Counted from the first letter of the stretch, positions 30,924 through 43,985 are shown. The stretch: 64,000 nucleotides of DNA from Mixophyes australis (GCA_036250195.1 JAVHZZ010000003.1:54055521-54119520), one strand, 5' to 3'. Notes: generated by a model not told the origin, from the sequence alone. A program made the numbers and translations.

Positions 30924-33374
30924 ATAATTGTCCCATCTGGATGTGACATTTTTCCTTGTTTTATGCTATAAATTTACCATTGTGTAAAGTGTATTGAGTT
31001 AAAAATAAAAACATAGATATACTTATAAAGCATGCACAATTCACTAAATCAGCTTGGGTTCTTGATAAATATTAATAATACTAAACTATACTTCTGGATA
31101 GATAACAGAATATTTATATACATAATATGGCTACAGACATTATTTTGAATATAAAATGTAAACTTAGTTAGAAATGTATAAGGTGCAGAGGAGATAGGGG
31201 ATAATTTTTCCAGTTGTTGCACACATAACTGTGCAACAAATGCTGCTGTAAATCCTAACAACCAATCAGATTATAGATCCCATTTTATAGTACAATGTAA
31301 TACAGGAAAGTCCTGTACGTAGGAAATTTGGGTAAAGAAATTTTACACCAAAAATCAGTCAAATTTATGTTGTTTTTTGCATTGTATTATAATACTGTTT
31401 ATATATATCCATTTGTCTAGATTCTGAATTTATATTTAATTTTATTACATAACAATTTATGAAACTGACATATTTTATTTTAAATGAAAGCAAGATCACT
31501 TTTAACGATCACTTTCAAATATAAATATTGATTTGTGATTTAGTAATTTAATATTTACAGCCATGATTGAAAGATTTTTTTTTAATTTGAGCTTGTCCCA
31601 ATATTGACTATCAGTCAACTAAATAAATTCCCTTACTGGTTACACTGACCACAAATCACTATAATGGACCAATAAGTTTGATGATCATTTACTATACCAA
31701 GAGCTAGTCAATACAATTGCATTCTGTATATATTGTTTGCATAAGTCCATGGAAAAATAAATGTTATAATATATACCAAACCAATATGAGGGGAAGTTAC
31801 ATTTGAAATGCCATCATGCATGAAATATTTCTGTTTCACTCTGTGGATACAGTGAAGCAAAACATTAAAAGTTCGATTTGTGACCAATTTGCGTGTTCCA
31901 TTGTGATATTTGTAAAATCATTCATTGATTTTCTGATAAAAACAGCATTTCCTACAGGAAGTTCATGGCCAACTAAGTTTCTCAAATCTCTAGAGCCATG
32001 TGTCTTCTCTCCAATGTGACTAATGAGAATGTGAGCTAGGAAGGTTGTTTATTTTTCAGGGGTTTTAAAAAAAAAAAAAAATTTGCACTTACTTAATTTT
32101 AAACTTCACAAATGACCTTTTTTTTTTGCTACTTACAAATGAAATTTGATCATACTGAATATATAAATTTTATTTATTAATTAAAAAAATGGAACCACAC
32201 CTAGTGCAATGTTTGTTTTTATTTTAAACACCTATACTACATTTCTGGAACAATAAGAGCAAAGTATATTAAATATTAAACTAATTTAAACAACACAACC
32301 TGTAGTATTTGAGTGAAAAGATATGTTTAAAAGGCAATTTTATATAGAGATAAGGTGTATTCTGATAATCTGTAACCACACAGCAGTAATTGCTTCAGGG
32401 AAAGTCTGGGTGACCTGAAAGCCAAATCTAAATGATTTACTGTTACAAACTATGCAAAACTGTTCCAGTTTTGTATAGTTTAAACTACACCTACAAAGAT
32501 ATTAACTGCAAGAAGTGCACAAACTGTATAAACTGACAATATATATGTACGTTAGTAATAATAATTAGTCTGATTCTAAAAGCAGAATTTTGTATCCAAC
32601 AAACCTCTATCATATGCGATTTGTGAAATTTCTTGGTGGAGACAATTTTGGGAAATTTGTACAACTTGCAATTATAGAGGCATCAATTATCCTACTGCTT
32701 AAATAACATACTATACCCCATACTGTTTTTACAATTGGCTCAGATTTTCCAAGCTATTCACATCTAAACTAATCAGAAATATGTCCAAATAGCGTATATT
32801 TTCACATAATCGTTAGTCAGGGATTCAATGCAATAAAACCTAATCCATTTGAATGGACATCATTCATGTACAAATTTACAATAAAGAGTTACCACGTTCT
32901 AGTAGTCAAAATAAGGAGTTACCAATCTGTAAAAATAATGCCAGACCCTGCTCCTGACACACCATTGTAATGATGTCATCAAGGGGAGAGCACTGCTCAT
33001 GCGCTGATGGTGCAAACACAATACAATACCTGGCCTACATTGTATCCTCCGACTGGACGATGGAGATAGCTGGCCGGGAGTGAAGACATCATCATACATG
33101 GCCATAACACAATACAACCATGTGTGTGCAATGATGTAATCACAAACTTGTGGGTGCTAAGGATGTGGAGGATCATGGGATCCCAGGCAATTCTCCTCTC
33201 TACCTCTCCTCCCTTTCCCTTCTTCCCCACAATGGCAATGGGATACTATAGGGGGCATATCGGAGAGACTAAGGACACTGTGAAATAATTATGGGAATTG
33301 CATATGGAGTACTGTGGTGGAGGGGGGTTTCCACGGTGCTATGCCATGAGAAGGTGGTGTGGGTATCATTTGAG
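30924..33374. other. Unique AT-rich DNA, no gene recognised
   Basis: Several A- or T-runs (for example near 32065) but no definable element. 32890-33230 is somewhat more GC-rich and has short open frames without domains. Confidence 0.4.
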
Positions 33375-33960
33375 AGCAGCCCCAACATTAAATCAATAGC
33401 ACCCATATTTAATAGTTAGTCCTCCCTACCTGAAAACAGCCTGACATTTAATTAGTAGATATATTTCCCCCTACCGGCTCCAACATTAAATGAATAGAAT
33501 TCACATTTAATATATATCTATTATTTCCTACCAGCCCCAACATTAAATTAATAGGACCTACATTTAACAAATGCACCTATTTCCCCCGCAAACAGCCCCA
33601 ATATTAAATAATTAGTATAGACATTTAATAATTAAACCTATTTAGTCCCCAAAACTGCCTCCACATAAAATAATAATATTTAAATTTAATACATAGAGCT
33701 CTCTCTGCCCAAACTCAGACCCATGTTCACTTAAAAGCTTCCAAAGCACCTCTGCATTAATTAAATAATGCCAACCATAAATCAACAGTCACTACCATGA
33801 CCCCACTATTAAATTAATTAAGTCCCCACCATCAAATAAATTGTCTCCGCCAACAAATTAATATTTCCCACCCACTGTTAAATGATAAACATACCACCCT
33901 CACCTTTAAATTAATACCCACCCTCCACTAACATTACAGTAAGAGGCCCCCTCCTAGTCA
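33375..33960. repeat. Old AT-rich tandem repeat, unit about 60-65 bp
   Basis: The phrase 'CCCCAACATTAAATTAATAG' followed by 'CACATTTAATA…TATTTCCCC' recurs about seven times with heavy divergence. Spacing is roughly 60-65 bases. Confidence 0.7.
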
Positions 33961-34456
33961 CTTACCTTTTCCATCTGTAGATTTCAAAGTAGACTCTTCT
34001 GTCTGCCCTTCTTGTTTCCTGCACACGTGGGACTGCACTAAGTCATGTGGTTGCATCCCACGTGTGTTAGTCTGTGCAGTGCAGGAGATGGGGATGGGAC
34101 CTAGAATGTAGAAGAGGCAGAACAGATCTATAGATCCACAGAAGAAAAGTAGCTGGTCAAAGGGGAGGGACCAACCTGTCAATCTGTCCCAGATGGTGGG
34201 GAGGAGGGTGGGGGTTCCAGGCAACTGTAAATCACCCTAAGTGCATGGGAAGTGCATTATGGGAATTGAATTGAGTAGTATATGGTTGCATTTGTGAAGG
34301 AATGTATGGAGGTATTTGAGGAGTAGTATATAGTAGCAATTGTGGAGAAGTATATAGTTGCATATGTGTGTTAATGATAGTAATATTGTGTATTTGTACT
34401 TGGAGCATATAGTTAATGGGCTTGTGTAGATAATGTGAGAGCATATACTGCTTGTA
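33961..34456. other. Short unique stretch with a weak tandem repeat
   Basis: 34262-34375 contains three to four loose copies of 'GTAGTATATAGTTGCATTTGTG'-like sequence. Nothing else is recognised. Confidence 0.4.
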
Positions 34457-34583
34457 ATCATCATCATCATCATCATCATTTATTTATATAGCGCCACTAA
34501 TTCCGCAGCGCTGTACAGAGAACTCATTCACATCAGTCCCTGCCCCATTGGGGCTCACAGTCTAAATTTCACTAATATAGACA
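34457..34583 (-). mobile_element. 5'-truncated V-SINE, tail only
   Basis: An ATC run, then TTTATTTATATAGCGCCACT, AATTCCGCAGCGCTGTACAG, and CCTGCCCCATTGGGGCTCAC. This is the 3' part of the V-SINE on the minus strand; head and core are missing. Confidence 0.85.
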
Positions 34584-35019
34584 TCTTTCCTGTTATAAGT
34601 ATCAATTCCCTATGATGTGTGATGTGAATAGTATATAGAGATGCACATGTCTAATGCAGAGTTTATTTAGAGCAGAAAAGGAATAGTATTTCTTGGTTAT
34701 ACTGGAAACTACCTGATTAATTAATAAGATTAGTTACATTTATTTTGTAATGAAGCAAATCGCTCATTTAAATTATATTTAAGCATAAGTGATATTAGTT
34801 GCAGGCAGCAATTGTACTGCATAAGAGTCCTTGTGTAAGGGTGTTTGCATAAGAGTCCTTGTGTAGGGCCGTTTCAGAGCTTGTACTGGTTATTCTGTGC
34901 AAATAGAGTGGATAATGACTGTGTTCTAAAGGCTAAGAGAATAACCAAAGTTGCAAACGATACGTAGGGGACATTAGCCTAACAGCAGGCAGTTGTGCGG
35001 CCAGGTGTTCACTGAAATA

Positions 35020-35240
35020 AGTGGCGCTCCCTTCATGAAATATTAAGTTTTGCTCCATCATGAATAAATTGTTGCCCATTATAAATCAAATTGTAATGCC
35101 CCCTTAATAAAATAGTATATTAATATTGGCACTTTAATAAAAGTATGAATTCATTTTGCCCCATTAATAAGACTATATATGAATTTTGCCTACTTAACAT
35201 ATAATATTCATTTTCCCCATAATTAATAAGTCAATGGTGT
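35020..35240. repeat. Diverged AT-rich tandem repeat, unit about 38 bp
   Basis: Repeated 'TTTTGCCCCATTAATAA…TATATGAA' units, five to six copies, ending at CATAATTAATAAGTC. Old and imperfect. Confidence 0.65.
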
Positions 35241-36487
35241 CTCCTTTTTGTTCTGAAGTGCCAGATAACTCAAACAACATGTTGGTGGTTTGCTAACATG
35301 TTGGATGGGGTATGAATTTTCAGCCTGCAAACAACAGGTTAGTAAATCATCATCATCAACAACTTTTAGAGCTTACAGGCGCTTGCGATATGTGTGACAG
35401 CTTCCAAACAAAAATACCCTTAATTTAGTAGATTTCTGTGTGGAGCTGGTACTCCATAGTTCAATTACTGTGCTGTTGTTTTTTGTTTTTTTATTTCACA
35501 GCAAATTGGGATAAAGTAACCAACTAATCCATTGATCTAATTGTGGCTCAGCAGTTTCACTTATCTCCATAAGGCACTATGGAAAGAAAACAATGTTATC
35601 TTGACTATTTTGCATTTCTGACAAGTAGCAATATGCTTTTCAAAGAAACAGAAATCCAATACAACTTAGAAAAAGTCTAATATAATCAATAATACTCTGC
35701 ACAATAATTTGTCATTGTTTCATAGTATAAACTGCTACTCCGTGGATCGCTAAAAGCGCAGCTTGAAAATATGTTCTTTCTGCAGAATTAATTAAGCCGG
35801 TGCAGATTCTGTCATTTGGAATTAAATACTTTTGCTTTAAAGAGCTATCTCTGCAGCTCAGAGGTGTTTTTCAAACAGATGATTTTGGTCTGCTTATCTT
35901 ATGTTGAAGTTTTAGAGAATACTTTCTTTTTACTGATTAAAATGTAAATATAAAGTAAAGCTAAATAAGTATGTTACACTTGCTATTATAGCAATACATG
36001 AGTCTCTAACACTGCATATAGGAATTAGTATAAAAATAAAAAAATACTGAAACATGTAATATGATTTTTTTTTTATTTCAAGTGTATATGCACACTGATT
36101 ATATACTGTATCATTAACTAAACTATAATAATAACAACTTAAAATAATAATAGTAATATTACTACATAATGAATGGAAAATCAGAAAAGAAAGCAAAATA
36201 TATAAAAAACTCAACTACTTCAGCTTTGTCCTTCATGACCCATCCTCTCAGACTAAAAGGAATCACGGGCGCAGCAATAGCGCCGAAGAGGGAGGATGGT
36301 CGCTAGGCGGCCCGATGCAAGTGACATGAAGAAAGGGGGGTGCAGACAACGAAGTCCGTCCTATTTGGTTACACCTGAGCAGTGCAGGTAGCCACTCAGG
36401 GAAAGGAGGGGGCGAGACAGGAGGCAGGACAAGGTGAGAGTAGTTAAAGGAGAGGGGGAAGGACGCCGGTTAGTTGACCTATATCCC
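35241..36487. other. Unique DNA with a candidate conserved non-coding block
   Basis: 35500-35880 is non-repetitive and carries clustered regulatory-like words (CTAATCCATTGATCTAATTG, AATTAATTAAGCC, TTTGCTTTAAAGAGC). It resembles vertebrate conserved non-coding elements in texture only. 36255-36440 is a small GC-rich patch with CpGs and no recognised element. Confidence 0.35.
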
Positions 36488-36490
36488 TTA

Positions 36491-36882
36491 TACTGCGTTC
36501 CCACTGTCGCCCGGCAATATCTCGGGTAAATGAACCTGGGATAATGCAGAGTGACAGAGACTCCCACCACAGCAAATTCCTGGGTCGACCTGGTTCACAC
36601 TGAACCCGGGTCTGCCCGGGTCTATCTGGCAACATCAGAAGAGGAGCTTTGATTGGCTCCTCTTGTGATGTTTTCTTTTTTTCGCTTTTTTTCTGCTTTT
36701 TAACACTTGTCGGTGAGACCCGGGTTGAAAACCAAGGTTTACCCTGCAAAAGACGCGGGTCTAATTCCCGGGTCATCCGACTTGGGTAGATGCAGGGGAG
36801 CCGTTCACACTCAGCCTCGACCTGGGTCGTCGGGGCTCACCCCGGCAATAACCAGGCATTTTGAGGCAGTGTGAATGGGGTA
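36491..36882. mobile_element. PIF/Harbinger-like MITE, 392 bp, TTA duplication
   Basis: The left end TACTGCGTTCCCACTGTC is the imperfect inverse of the right end GAGGCAGTGTGAATGGGGTA. TTA flanks both sides (36488-36490 and 36883-36885), the 3-bp duplication typical of PIF/Harbinger. The interior is GC-rich with repeated CCCGGGT/ACCCGGG words. No transposase; a minus-strand frame across it is incidental. Confidence 0.7.
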
Positions 36883-36885
36883 TTA

Positions 36886-37563
36886 GCGGCTTGGTCGGTT
36901 GTAGTGTTTACTTGATAGCTACCCCAGCCAAGTGATTCTCTCCTGGGATTAAAAGCTGGCAGCAGCCTATTCATGAAAATGCAGCTCAACCAAGCACATG
37001 GCTACCTCTGTGTGTATTCCAATTTTTTATCTTGCTGTTGTGGGATGTAGAGTGGATGAAAAGTATAAAACATAAATTGATCAAGAGGAGAAGCTCCACT
37101 TCCTTAGCAGTGTATGTATCGATCGTTAGAACTTAAGCACCTTCATGCTGCACCACCCTGTGCCCACAAGTATTAGTTTTATACTAAAAATCTCTGTGAT
37201 CTGGTCATAGTCTTAGCTATTTTAGTCTCCATACCAATATTTCGCTATCTATCAATAAAATGTATTTCCTCCCCTTAATAGTTTTATAGTTATTAGAAAA
37301 ATCTACATATGTTGTAAATTATATGTTTTAAGCAAGTCTCTGGGCTTTTGTTGATATATATACTGAGATATCTAAATGGTTCTTTTCTCTCTTTTCTGGT
37401 ATCCATCATTAGACATACTTTACATTGATGCTACATTAATTGAAAAAAATGATTTCCTGAACTATGCAATTGCTTGGGAACCTTTGTTGTTAGCAAAATT
37501 GGAGGGAAGTCCAAGAAGTTGAAAATATGTTGAACAATAAGAGAGATTTTGGCAGTAGGAAGT
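36886..37563. other. Unique DNA, no gene recognised
   Basis: No supported feature. The segment lies between the Harbinger-like MITE and the Gypsy remnant. Confidence 0.35.
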
Positions 37564-38327
37564 TTAGTTAAAAATGAGACATTTTACTAAAACAGTCAAC
37601 AACCACCAGATCTTATTAAATACATTAAACACTGATAAATCAACAATGAAGTCCATGGAGATGTGGGTCCAAAGTCTATTAGGCACGGGTAGATGTAAAA
37701 GTTGACCTAAGATAAGTTTCTTGGACTGTTCACAGGTTTCACAAATGAGGAAAAAATTTTTGACATTGGAATGAGTGCCATCAAACTGAATAAAACAGGA
37801 GCTTAATAATTTTGGAGATTCCTGGATAACCAAATATCTTGTTTCCATAAAGTTCAGCAGAATAATGATGCCAAGGCCTCAAAAAAGGCATCCACACTAA
37901 AAAAATAGGATTAGAGGGTGCAAACTGAAAGCCCAGATTTGGGGATTTAACCTTTTAATAAGGTTATAACTATGTCCACTCTTTGCTGCTCACAACCAGA
38001 CAAGTGAGGTCTTAATTTGAAATAAAGCTTGCAACGTTCCCTAAAGTTCTGAAACAGTCTCCATTCACCGGAAAAAATATCTAGAAGATTTATTTTAGGC
38101 TCTGCCATGTCCTGAGTCCTAGTGGACTCTTCATGGGTTGATAATCTGACAGAAATATCTTGAACCACTTGGAACAGGGTTTGAACATGGGTTGCCAAAA
38201 CTTGTGCAGGACTAGCTGATATATTCTTCATGGGAACTCTTTTCCCTGTTATAATGATGGTGATAATGTTAAGACAGATTCTTGAGACAAGATGAGTCCT
38301 TAGAAGGGTCAGTACAAAACAAAACAT
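37564..38327 (-). pseudogene. Ty3/Gypsy relic: integrase fragment and gag fragment joined by a deletion
   Basis: The minus-strand frame 38327-37947 has EPKINLLDIFSGEWRLFQNF and 'CKLYFKLRPH', a gag signature of vertebrate Gypsy elements. Minus-strand 37848-37564 has CETCEQSKK and WTHISMDFIVDLS, the integrase zinc-binding and catalytic start. About 100 bases separate them, so most of gag and all of protease, reverse transcriptase and RNase H are deleted. The order 5'-gag-integrase-3' is preserved. 38340-38640 upstream may be its decayed 5' LTR/leader. Non-functional. Confidence 0.7.
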
Positions 38328-38675
38328 AGAACATAGGTAACAACAGCAGGTGCAGCAATTTGGGTAACAATAACACTGGCAGGAAGGCTCAGGTCTCCCT
38401 GCCCTATAAGATAGCCAATCAGAAAGCTTCCCAAGAGCAAGCTTCTACCAGGCCACTACAAGTAATGCAGTCATGTCACCTCCAGAAGACAGGCAAAGCT
38501 GCATTTTGGTTGTCTAATAACCTGCCATTGGCAAGAATTTAGCAGCGACTCTGGAGAGCACCTGACAAAATAAAATAAGAAAATAAGCACAAAAAAGCAG
38601 GTCCTGAAGTAGTATTGTATGCGGTATTCTACATCACCTGTATATAATGGTAAATGTTATAGCATGCTTAGTACA
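38328..38675. other. Possible decayed LTR/leader of the Gypsy relic
   Basis: The DNA upstream of the gag fragment (minus sense) is more GC-rich than the surroundings and has 'CTCCCTGCCCTATAAGATAG' near 38395, which could be an LTR promoter region. Ends are not visible. Confidence 0.25.
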
Positions 38676-39467
38676 TGTTAGTGGTCGCGGCTGCTCCGGG
38701 CACCGCCGTGACTCTCCTGCTGCTCCTAGTGACGTCCTGGCCGTTGCTACGGCAACCAGGGCGTCACTTCCGGTTTCTGTGTACCGGTTGCCTGGGCAAC
38801 AACCGTGACACCTTTGTCTCACTGACTCTGCGCCCGGCCAGCTGTCAAACAACGGGGCGCGTGCGCATAAGTGTAGGTAGGGCCAGCCCTGCATGTCTCT
38901 CAAGTTCAGCCAATCAAGGCTGATTTTGGCTTCATTACTGCTGGCACTCTCTAGACATGATTGGCTGCAGGCTCTGCATATCCATTATACTGCAGCTGAG
39001 GACACATTCTGAACTGGGTTCTGATTGGCCATCAGCCTCACTGCCGGTTATAGCGTCCTGTTCTCAGTTCTGCTGCCTGCTTGTTCACTCTCTGCTTGGT
39101 GTTTATACCTTTGACTGACTTCCCGTGTATGACCTTTGCTTGTTCATGGACCTTTGAACCTTCGCTTCTGACCCTGACCATTTGCCTGAAATCCGGATTC
39201 TGCTCCTCCGCTAGTGCTCCTGACCCTTCGCTTGTCCCTGGATTCTGAACCTGTGCTTGTGTCCTCTGACCTTGGTTTTCTCTGCCTGAACACCACGCTG
39301 CTGTCCGCCAATCACTCCACTCCTGGGTTCTCCTTAAGCCAGTATACGATTCTCGACCCTCCGTCAGCCTGCGGCCAAGTCTGTCCCCACCACTAGGGGC
39401 TCCAGCGAACACCAGGCTTTCAGAGTAGACTCCGAGTTTCATTGTGCTGGCTTGGGAGTTCCTAACA
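38676..39467 (+). mobile_element. Gypsy-type solo LTR, 792 bp, with 5-bp target duplication
   Basis: It begins TGTTAGTGGTCGCGG and ends GGGAGTTCCTAACA. GTACA lies immediately before (38671-38675) and after (39468-39472), a 5-bp target duplication as made by Ty3/Gypsy integrases. A TATA-like GGTTATAGCG near 39046 is followed by a CT-rich stretch with repeated 'CTGACC…TTGC' words. The duplication on both sides shows a solo LTR and not part of the adjacent gag/integrase relic, which lies in the opposite orientation. Confidence 0.85.
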
Positions 39468-39602
39468 GTACATTAAAAATGGTTGATAAACATAAATGCT
39501 TTGTATAGTATGTCTTTACCAATGCAACTGAGCTTGGTTGATAGAGGAGCATCTAAACATTTTGTGAAAGGTCATGTCATGTCATTTTCAATTTCATATT
39601 TT

Positions 39603-39922
39603 CAGGGCCGATTCTACCATTAAATGACACTAGGAGGTTGCCTTGGGAGACAATAGTTAGAGGACGCCTAAAACACTGAATGGTGCTCCCACATAGATGG
39701 CCACAGAGATGAAGGAGAAACAGCTGGCTGACTCTTACATGTGCTGTTGCATGTCAGTGTTCCGTTGGAAGGGTATGATGTTACAGCCAAGCCCCACACC
39801 ACTAGTCTGAGTAGTAGAGGATGCCATCCCCACCTTCCACCTTCTAAGGTAAGAAGTAGCTGGGGTGGGGGCACCACTTCTGAGTGGTGGGGAGAGCACC
39901 AACAAGGCTCGCACCTGTCCTG
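39603..39922. mobile_element. hAT MITE, 320 bp, 8-bp duplication CATATTTT
   Basis: It starts CAGGGCCGATTC and ends CACCTGTCCTG. CATATTTT at 39595-39602 and 39923-39930 is a perfect 8-bp target duplication. Termini fit the hAT start YARNG (CAGGG). Beyond the first bases the terminal repeats are poorly conserved. Non-coding. Confidence 0.8.
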
Positions 39923-39930
39923 CATATTTT

Positions 39931-42900
39931 ACAATAACTCATCAATAGTACGACTTTACTTTTCTTCTAATGTAAATTGTTGATGGCAAATAGCTATGAA
40001 AATGATGTAGGCTTGTTAAAGGCCTATACAACAAGCAAAAGGTTGAAAGCACCTAGAAAATCCATAAATCCATAATATTAATAATGATTCCAATTAAATA
40101 TGCCTTCTACCCTTTTTAATGATCCTAATAATGTCTATTTCATTCTTCTTTTTTAGCAGGATATGGGCTTCTGGATATATGGACCTTCCTATTTGACCTT
40201 ACAATAATGAGCTGGGGTCAAATTTAACCTGAATAACCTGTTATAATTGCAGCCTTGCTGGGATAATGAGGATGTTGGAGATAAGGAAGAATGTTTCAGA
40301 ATACAATCAGAATTTATTTGAGATAAACTTTAAATATAATTTCTTTTGGATTTTCCTGTGAGTAGTCATTCATGGAAGTCACAGCAATGGTGAACTGGAA
40401 CTGGAAACTATTGCATTGTTGTTATATTGTATTTTCTTTGTTGAACTGTTTATATTATGTGTACTGTGTGCAAGATTATGTTATTGAGGATATGCATTGT
40501 AAATTTATTATGTGAGTAAAACACATAAATTTTACATAGATATCTGCATTCTGATTACAGTGTATCTGTAATATATTTATAGTTTTGATACAGTAACTGT
40601 AGTGTGTTATATATATAGAAACCAAGGCAGCAAGGTGTGAAGGTTAGCACATTGAGATGAGTTTATACATTTATTAGGTTTGCAACAAGAAAAACATTTG
40701 AGAGGATTTCTTGGAAAACAATGTAAATGTGTCAAAATTAAAATGAAGTAACGTAAAGATATGAAATATAACTTTTCAATAACATAAAATGCTGCATGCA
40801 ACCCCTTAGTTTTGTATAAAATAAATTTACCAATATTATTTCATACACATGTAAGTGTAGTTGCTAATTTATGTTAAGTTACTACAAAACATTACTATAC
40901 TACTTTGACCCTTTTTTCCTTTTCAAGAATTTTGACTTCAGCCATATCTGGAATAATGCCCCAATCTGAATCAGTGCGCAATTGCTTAAACACACCCTTA
41001 CCGTACATTGCCTACTTTGGAACACCCCTTCTGCCCCCCATTACACCTCATCAATCGTAAGGAGTTGTAAGTGACAAAGAGTCGCAGGTCTGAATAGGTG
41101 CAGTTGCGTAAGGTCACTTTCTGAGATATGGACGTACATCTCCTCTGAATCTGGCCTTTAGTATTACCAAGTACACTACTTAACTATGTATTATGTTAAT
41201 TATGTTTATGATTATAAATGTTAATAATGACTGAATGCAATTCCTGTAGTATAACGTCAAATAAGCTAGTTTACAAGTAAGCTGCCTTATGTGGATAAAG
41301 GCAGTCACACTGCACAAACATTCTCATCATAGAAAAATATATCATATCCATATATCAGCGTCAGTAGGCATTGTATGACTGCTTCTAGTATATTTAAGTA
41401 ATGCTTAGATGCTCAACATTTATCATGGGATTCCCTCTTTCTTCTTCAAGGGTATATGAACATTTTTTGCTTTCTACTTTTTTGTTAAATTGATGCAAAC
41501 TTTAATTTTGGTGTGGAATAAATATATATTTTGCTTATAGCCATTTTATAGGTAAAAACATACCATTTTGAACACACTTTTTCATAATTATTCTCTTAAC
41601 TTAATTCATGAAAATAACTAAACTAAACTACAAAACATAGCCCTAATTTTAAACTGTAATGTCTATATGGATACCAAGTACATTATTTGAGGTTTGATCT
41701 ACATATGTGAGCGATAATAAAATGTATATGTATGGTGTTTTAATGTTTTTTTTGCTCTTTCAATGTATTTATGTTTCTTATTTATTTATTCTATTTTAGA
41801 CTGCATTTTTTTTCTACACATGCTCTAATACTAAAGGCTCTATGGGAGAGGTGATCTAAGTCTTCCAATTGTGGAACAATCATTGTTATAAATCCTACAG
41901 TGGTGCCTATCAAGGGCTTAAATAATTTATCCTGAAAAATAAAACAAAAATTAGATTTAAATTATGTATTATTTTCTTATTACTTTAATGAAACAGTTAA
42001 TTGATGTTACATTTTAATACTACAGTTTCAAATGAAAGGACAGATAATAGTTTCAAACCATTGTGGTGGAACTGATTGTCACCTTCATGTTGGAAATGAC
42101 ATCACGTAGTACAATAGCCCAATAATGAAATTAAATAATTACACAGTTTACAATGAGACAGATAGTGAGACAGAGAGCTGCAGAAATGAAAGATCAGAAA
42201 TTCAAAGATATTCCATAAAATATTCACCTCATTCCTCATTTAGAGACGAAGTTTTGCAATTTGGTGTTAACCATACCACCCAGCAGAGTGAATCGATTGC
42301 CGTCAATCCGATTCTGTCCATAGATTATAAATTCAGCAAAATATAAATTTACAAATCCAATGTGTAATTTTGCAAAACCATTGTGTAAATATACAAATCC
42401 AATGTGTAATTGCATTCTGTCAAATCATTAGTGGAAATTGAAGACTGTATTCACCGAACATTGCAACTATGCAAACACTCTATCACAAAACTTAATTCAC
42501 TAGATGTTTCACCATGATTATGCTCTTTTGTATACCAGAACTAAATGTGGATTCTGATGTCTTCTCTGGCTGACTGAAAAATATCAACATACCGTCAAAC
42601 TAAGGGTGTCAACTTTTTCAGGGCCTCTATTCTGTTTGGCCTTGCACCAATCACATGCTCTATTATGACTGTTGTGTCGGTCTTGGATTTGGTAATACAT
42701 TTTCAAATTAGTGTTAGTGTTCTTATAAATTAATTTCGCTGAAAAATTGCACATGTTGAAAACTAAAAATGGTTTGTATGTATATTATTCTGAGTAGAGA
42801 TATGATGCTTTCAAGTTTATTCATTTTTTTGTTGTACTTTTACGCTATGTTCCTATTGATACATAGTTTCACTATTGAACTAGCGTTATTATGCAAAATG

Positions 42901-43709
42901 TGCATTTAGGGAGGAATATCTAATTGTTATTTCTCTGTAGGAGAGTATCAAAACTGTAAAACACAATGACATAACACAGACATAAGGATCAGTTAATCTA
43001 ATGTTATACAATTATTTTTATGCTATTAATGTGATCAGCATTAGAACAATCACCAAATTACTGTACATTCAAGAAACACAGGCAAAGAAACATATCTAAA
43101 AGGGGTGAGCCAAACTGTACTGTATATTCAATGAAATATTGTGTAAAATCATTTCTATATTACGATGATTCCGGTAAAAAAAAGTATTTAATTTGTAGAG
43201 AGGAAGCAATAATTCTTAAGGAACTAGATATAGTAATGCCAATAAATTTTAAAAAAGTTGCTCTAGGAAGATGTGCTGTGCTACATTTAACTTTTTCTAG
43301 AAATTCAAGGAGAGAATATTTTTAATTATGTTAAAAGACATGATTATATGATTAATCAAATTGGGATGCCAAGGTTTTATGATCAGTCTACTCTGAATTA
43401 TATATTTTTTCTATAATGTCCTTTTAGTCTCATGAGAGCCATATGTGAAGAAGAAGGTCATTAAAAGGGTCGGAATAGATGGAGATGTAGTGCTCTTCTA
43501 ATATTAGATAATGAGATGCAAGAAAAATATAGAAGGCTATTACCCATAATGTTTGAAAGCTAGGACTCTAGACCTTTTTAGTAAATGAGAAACAACACAC
43601 TACCACTGAACTTGAATTAAGAAAAATAATATTTTACAAAATAGGACACACATGTTTGCATCAATGTGGGTAGAACAAATAAGACATTGAGCTACAATGA
43701 TAGAATGTA
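39931..43709. other. Long unique AT-rich region, no gene recognised
   Basis: 40950-41165 is an old MITE-like remnant ending CTGAATCTGGCC, related to 25330-25480. The rest is AT-rich unique DNA. Frames such as 42125-42346 have no domain or coding context. Confidence 0.4.
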
Positions 43710-43985
43710 AATAGTGTATAATGTTGTACTTTTTTCTCGGCATACATTAGGAGCCTTAATACCAATTGAGCTTTATTTACATGCCACATCGGACCTGAGT
43801 ATTGTGGCTGACCATGTGCATCACTTTATGGCCACAGACAACCCATCTTCTAATAGCTACTTCCAGAAGGATAACGCGCCAGGACACACGCGCACATCAG
43901 CTGAAGCTTGCTCTACGAATGTGACAATGAGGTGCGTGTACTCCAATGGCCTCTACAGTCACCAGATCTCTATAAAATAGAGGAC
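43710..43985 (+). pseudogene. Tc1/mariner transposase fragment
   Basis: The frame 43714-43980 includes ADHVHHFMA, NSYFQKDNAPGHT and, in decayed form, QSPDL-like residues (CAGTCACCAGATCTC at the DNA level). These surround the second catalytic aspartate (DNAP) of the DDE domain in Tc1-like transposases. The N-terminal DNA-binding half and the third catalytic residue region are absent or decayed, and the frame shifts near 43900. No terminal inverted repeats were found. Dead copy. Confidence 0.75.

Noticed and set aside
30273..30971. A 232-codon open frame rich in YLSI repeats
   Set aside because: It is the translation of a TATC microsatellite; any frame through this repeat without a stop stays open.
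36255..36440. Small CpG-containing GC-rich patch as a promoter or CpG island
   Set aside because: It is under 200 bases, next to MITE DNA, with no exon or transcript signal.
38675..39467. LTR at 38676 as the 5' LTR of the adjacent gag/integrase relic
   Set aside because: Both sides carry the GTACA duplication and its promoter-like layout reads plus, whereas the gag and integrase remnants read minus.
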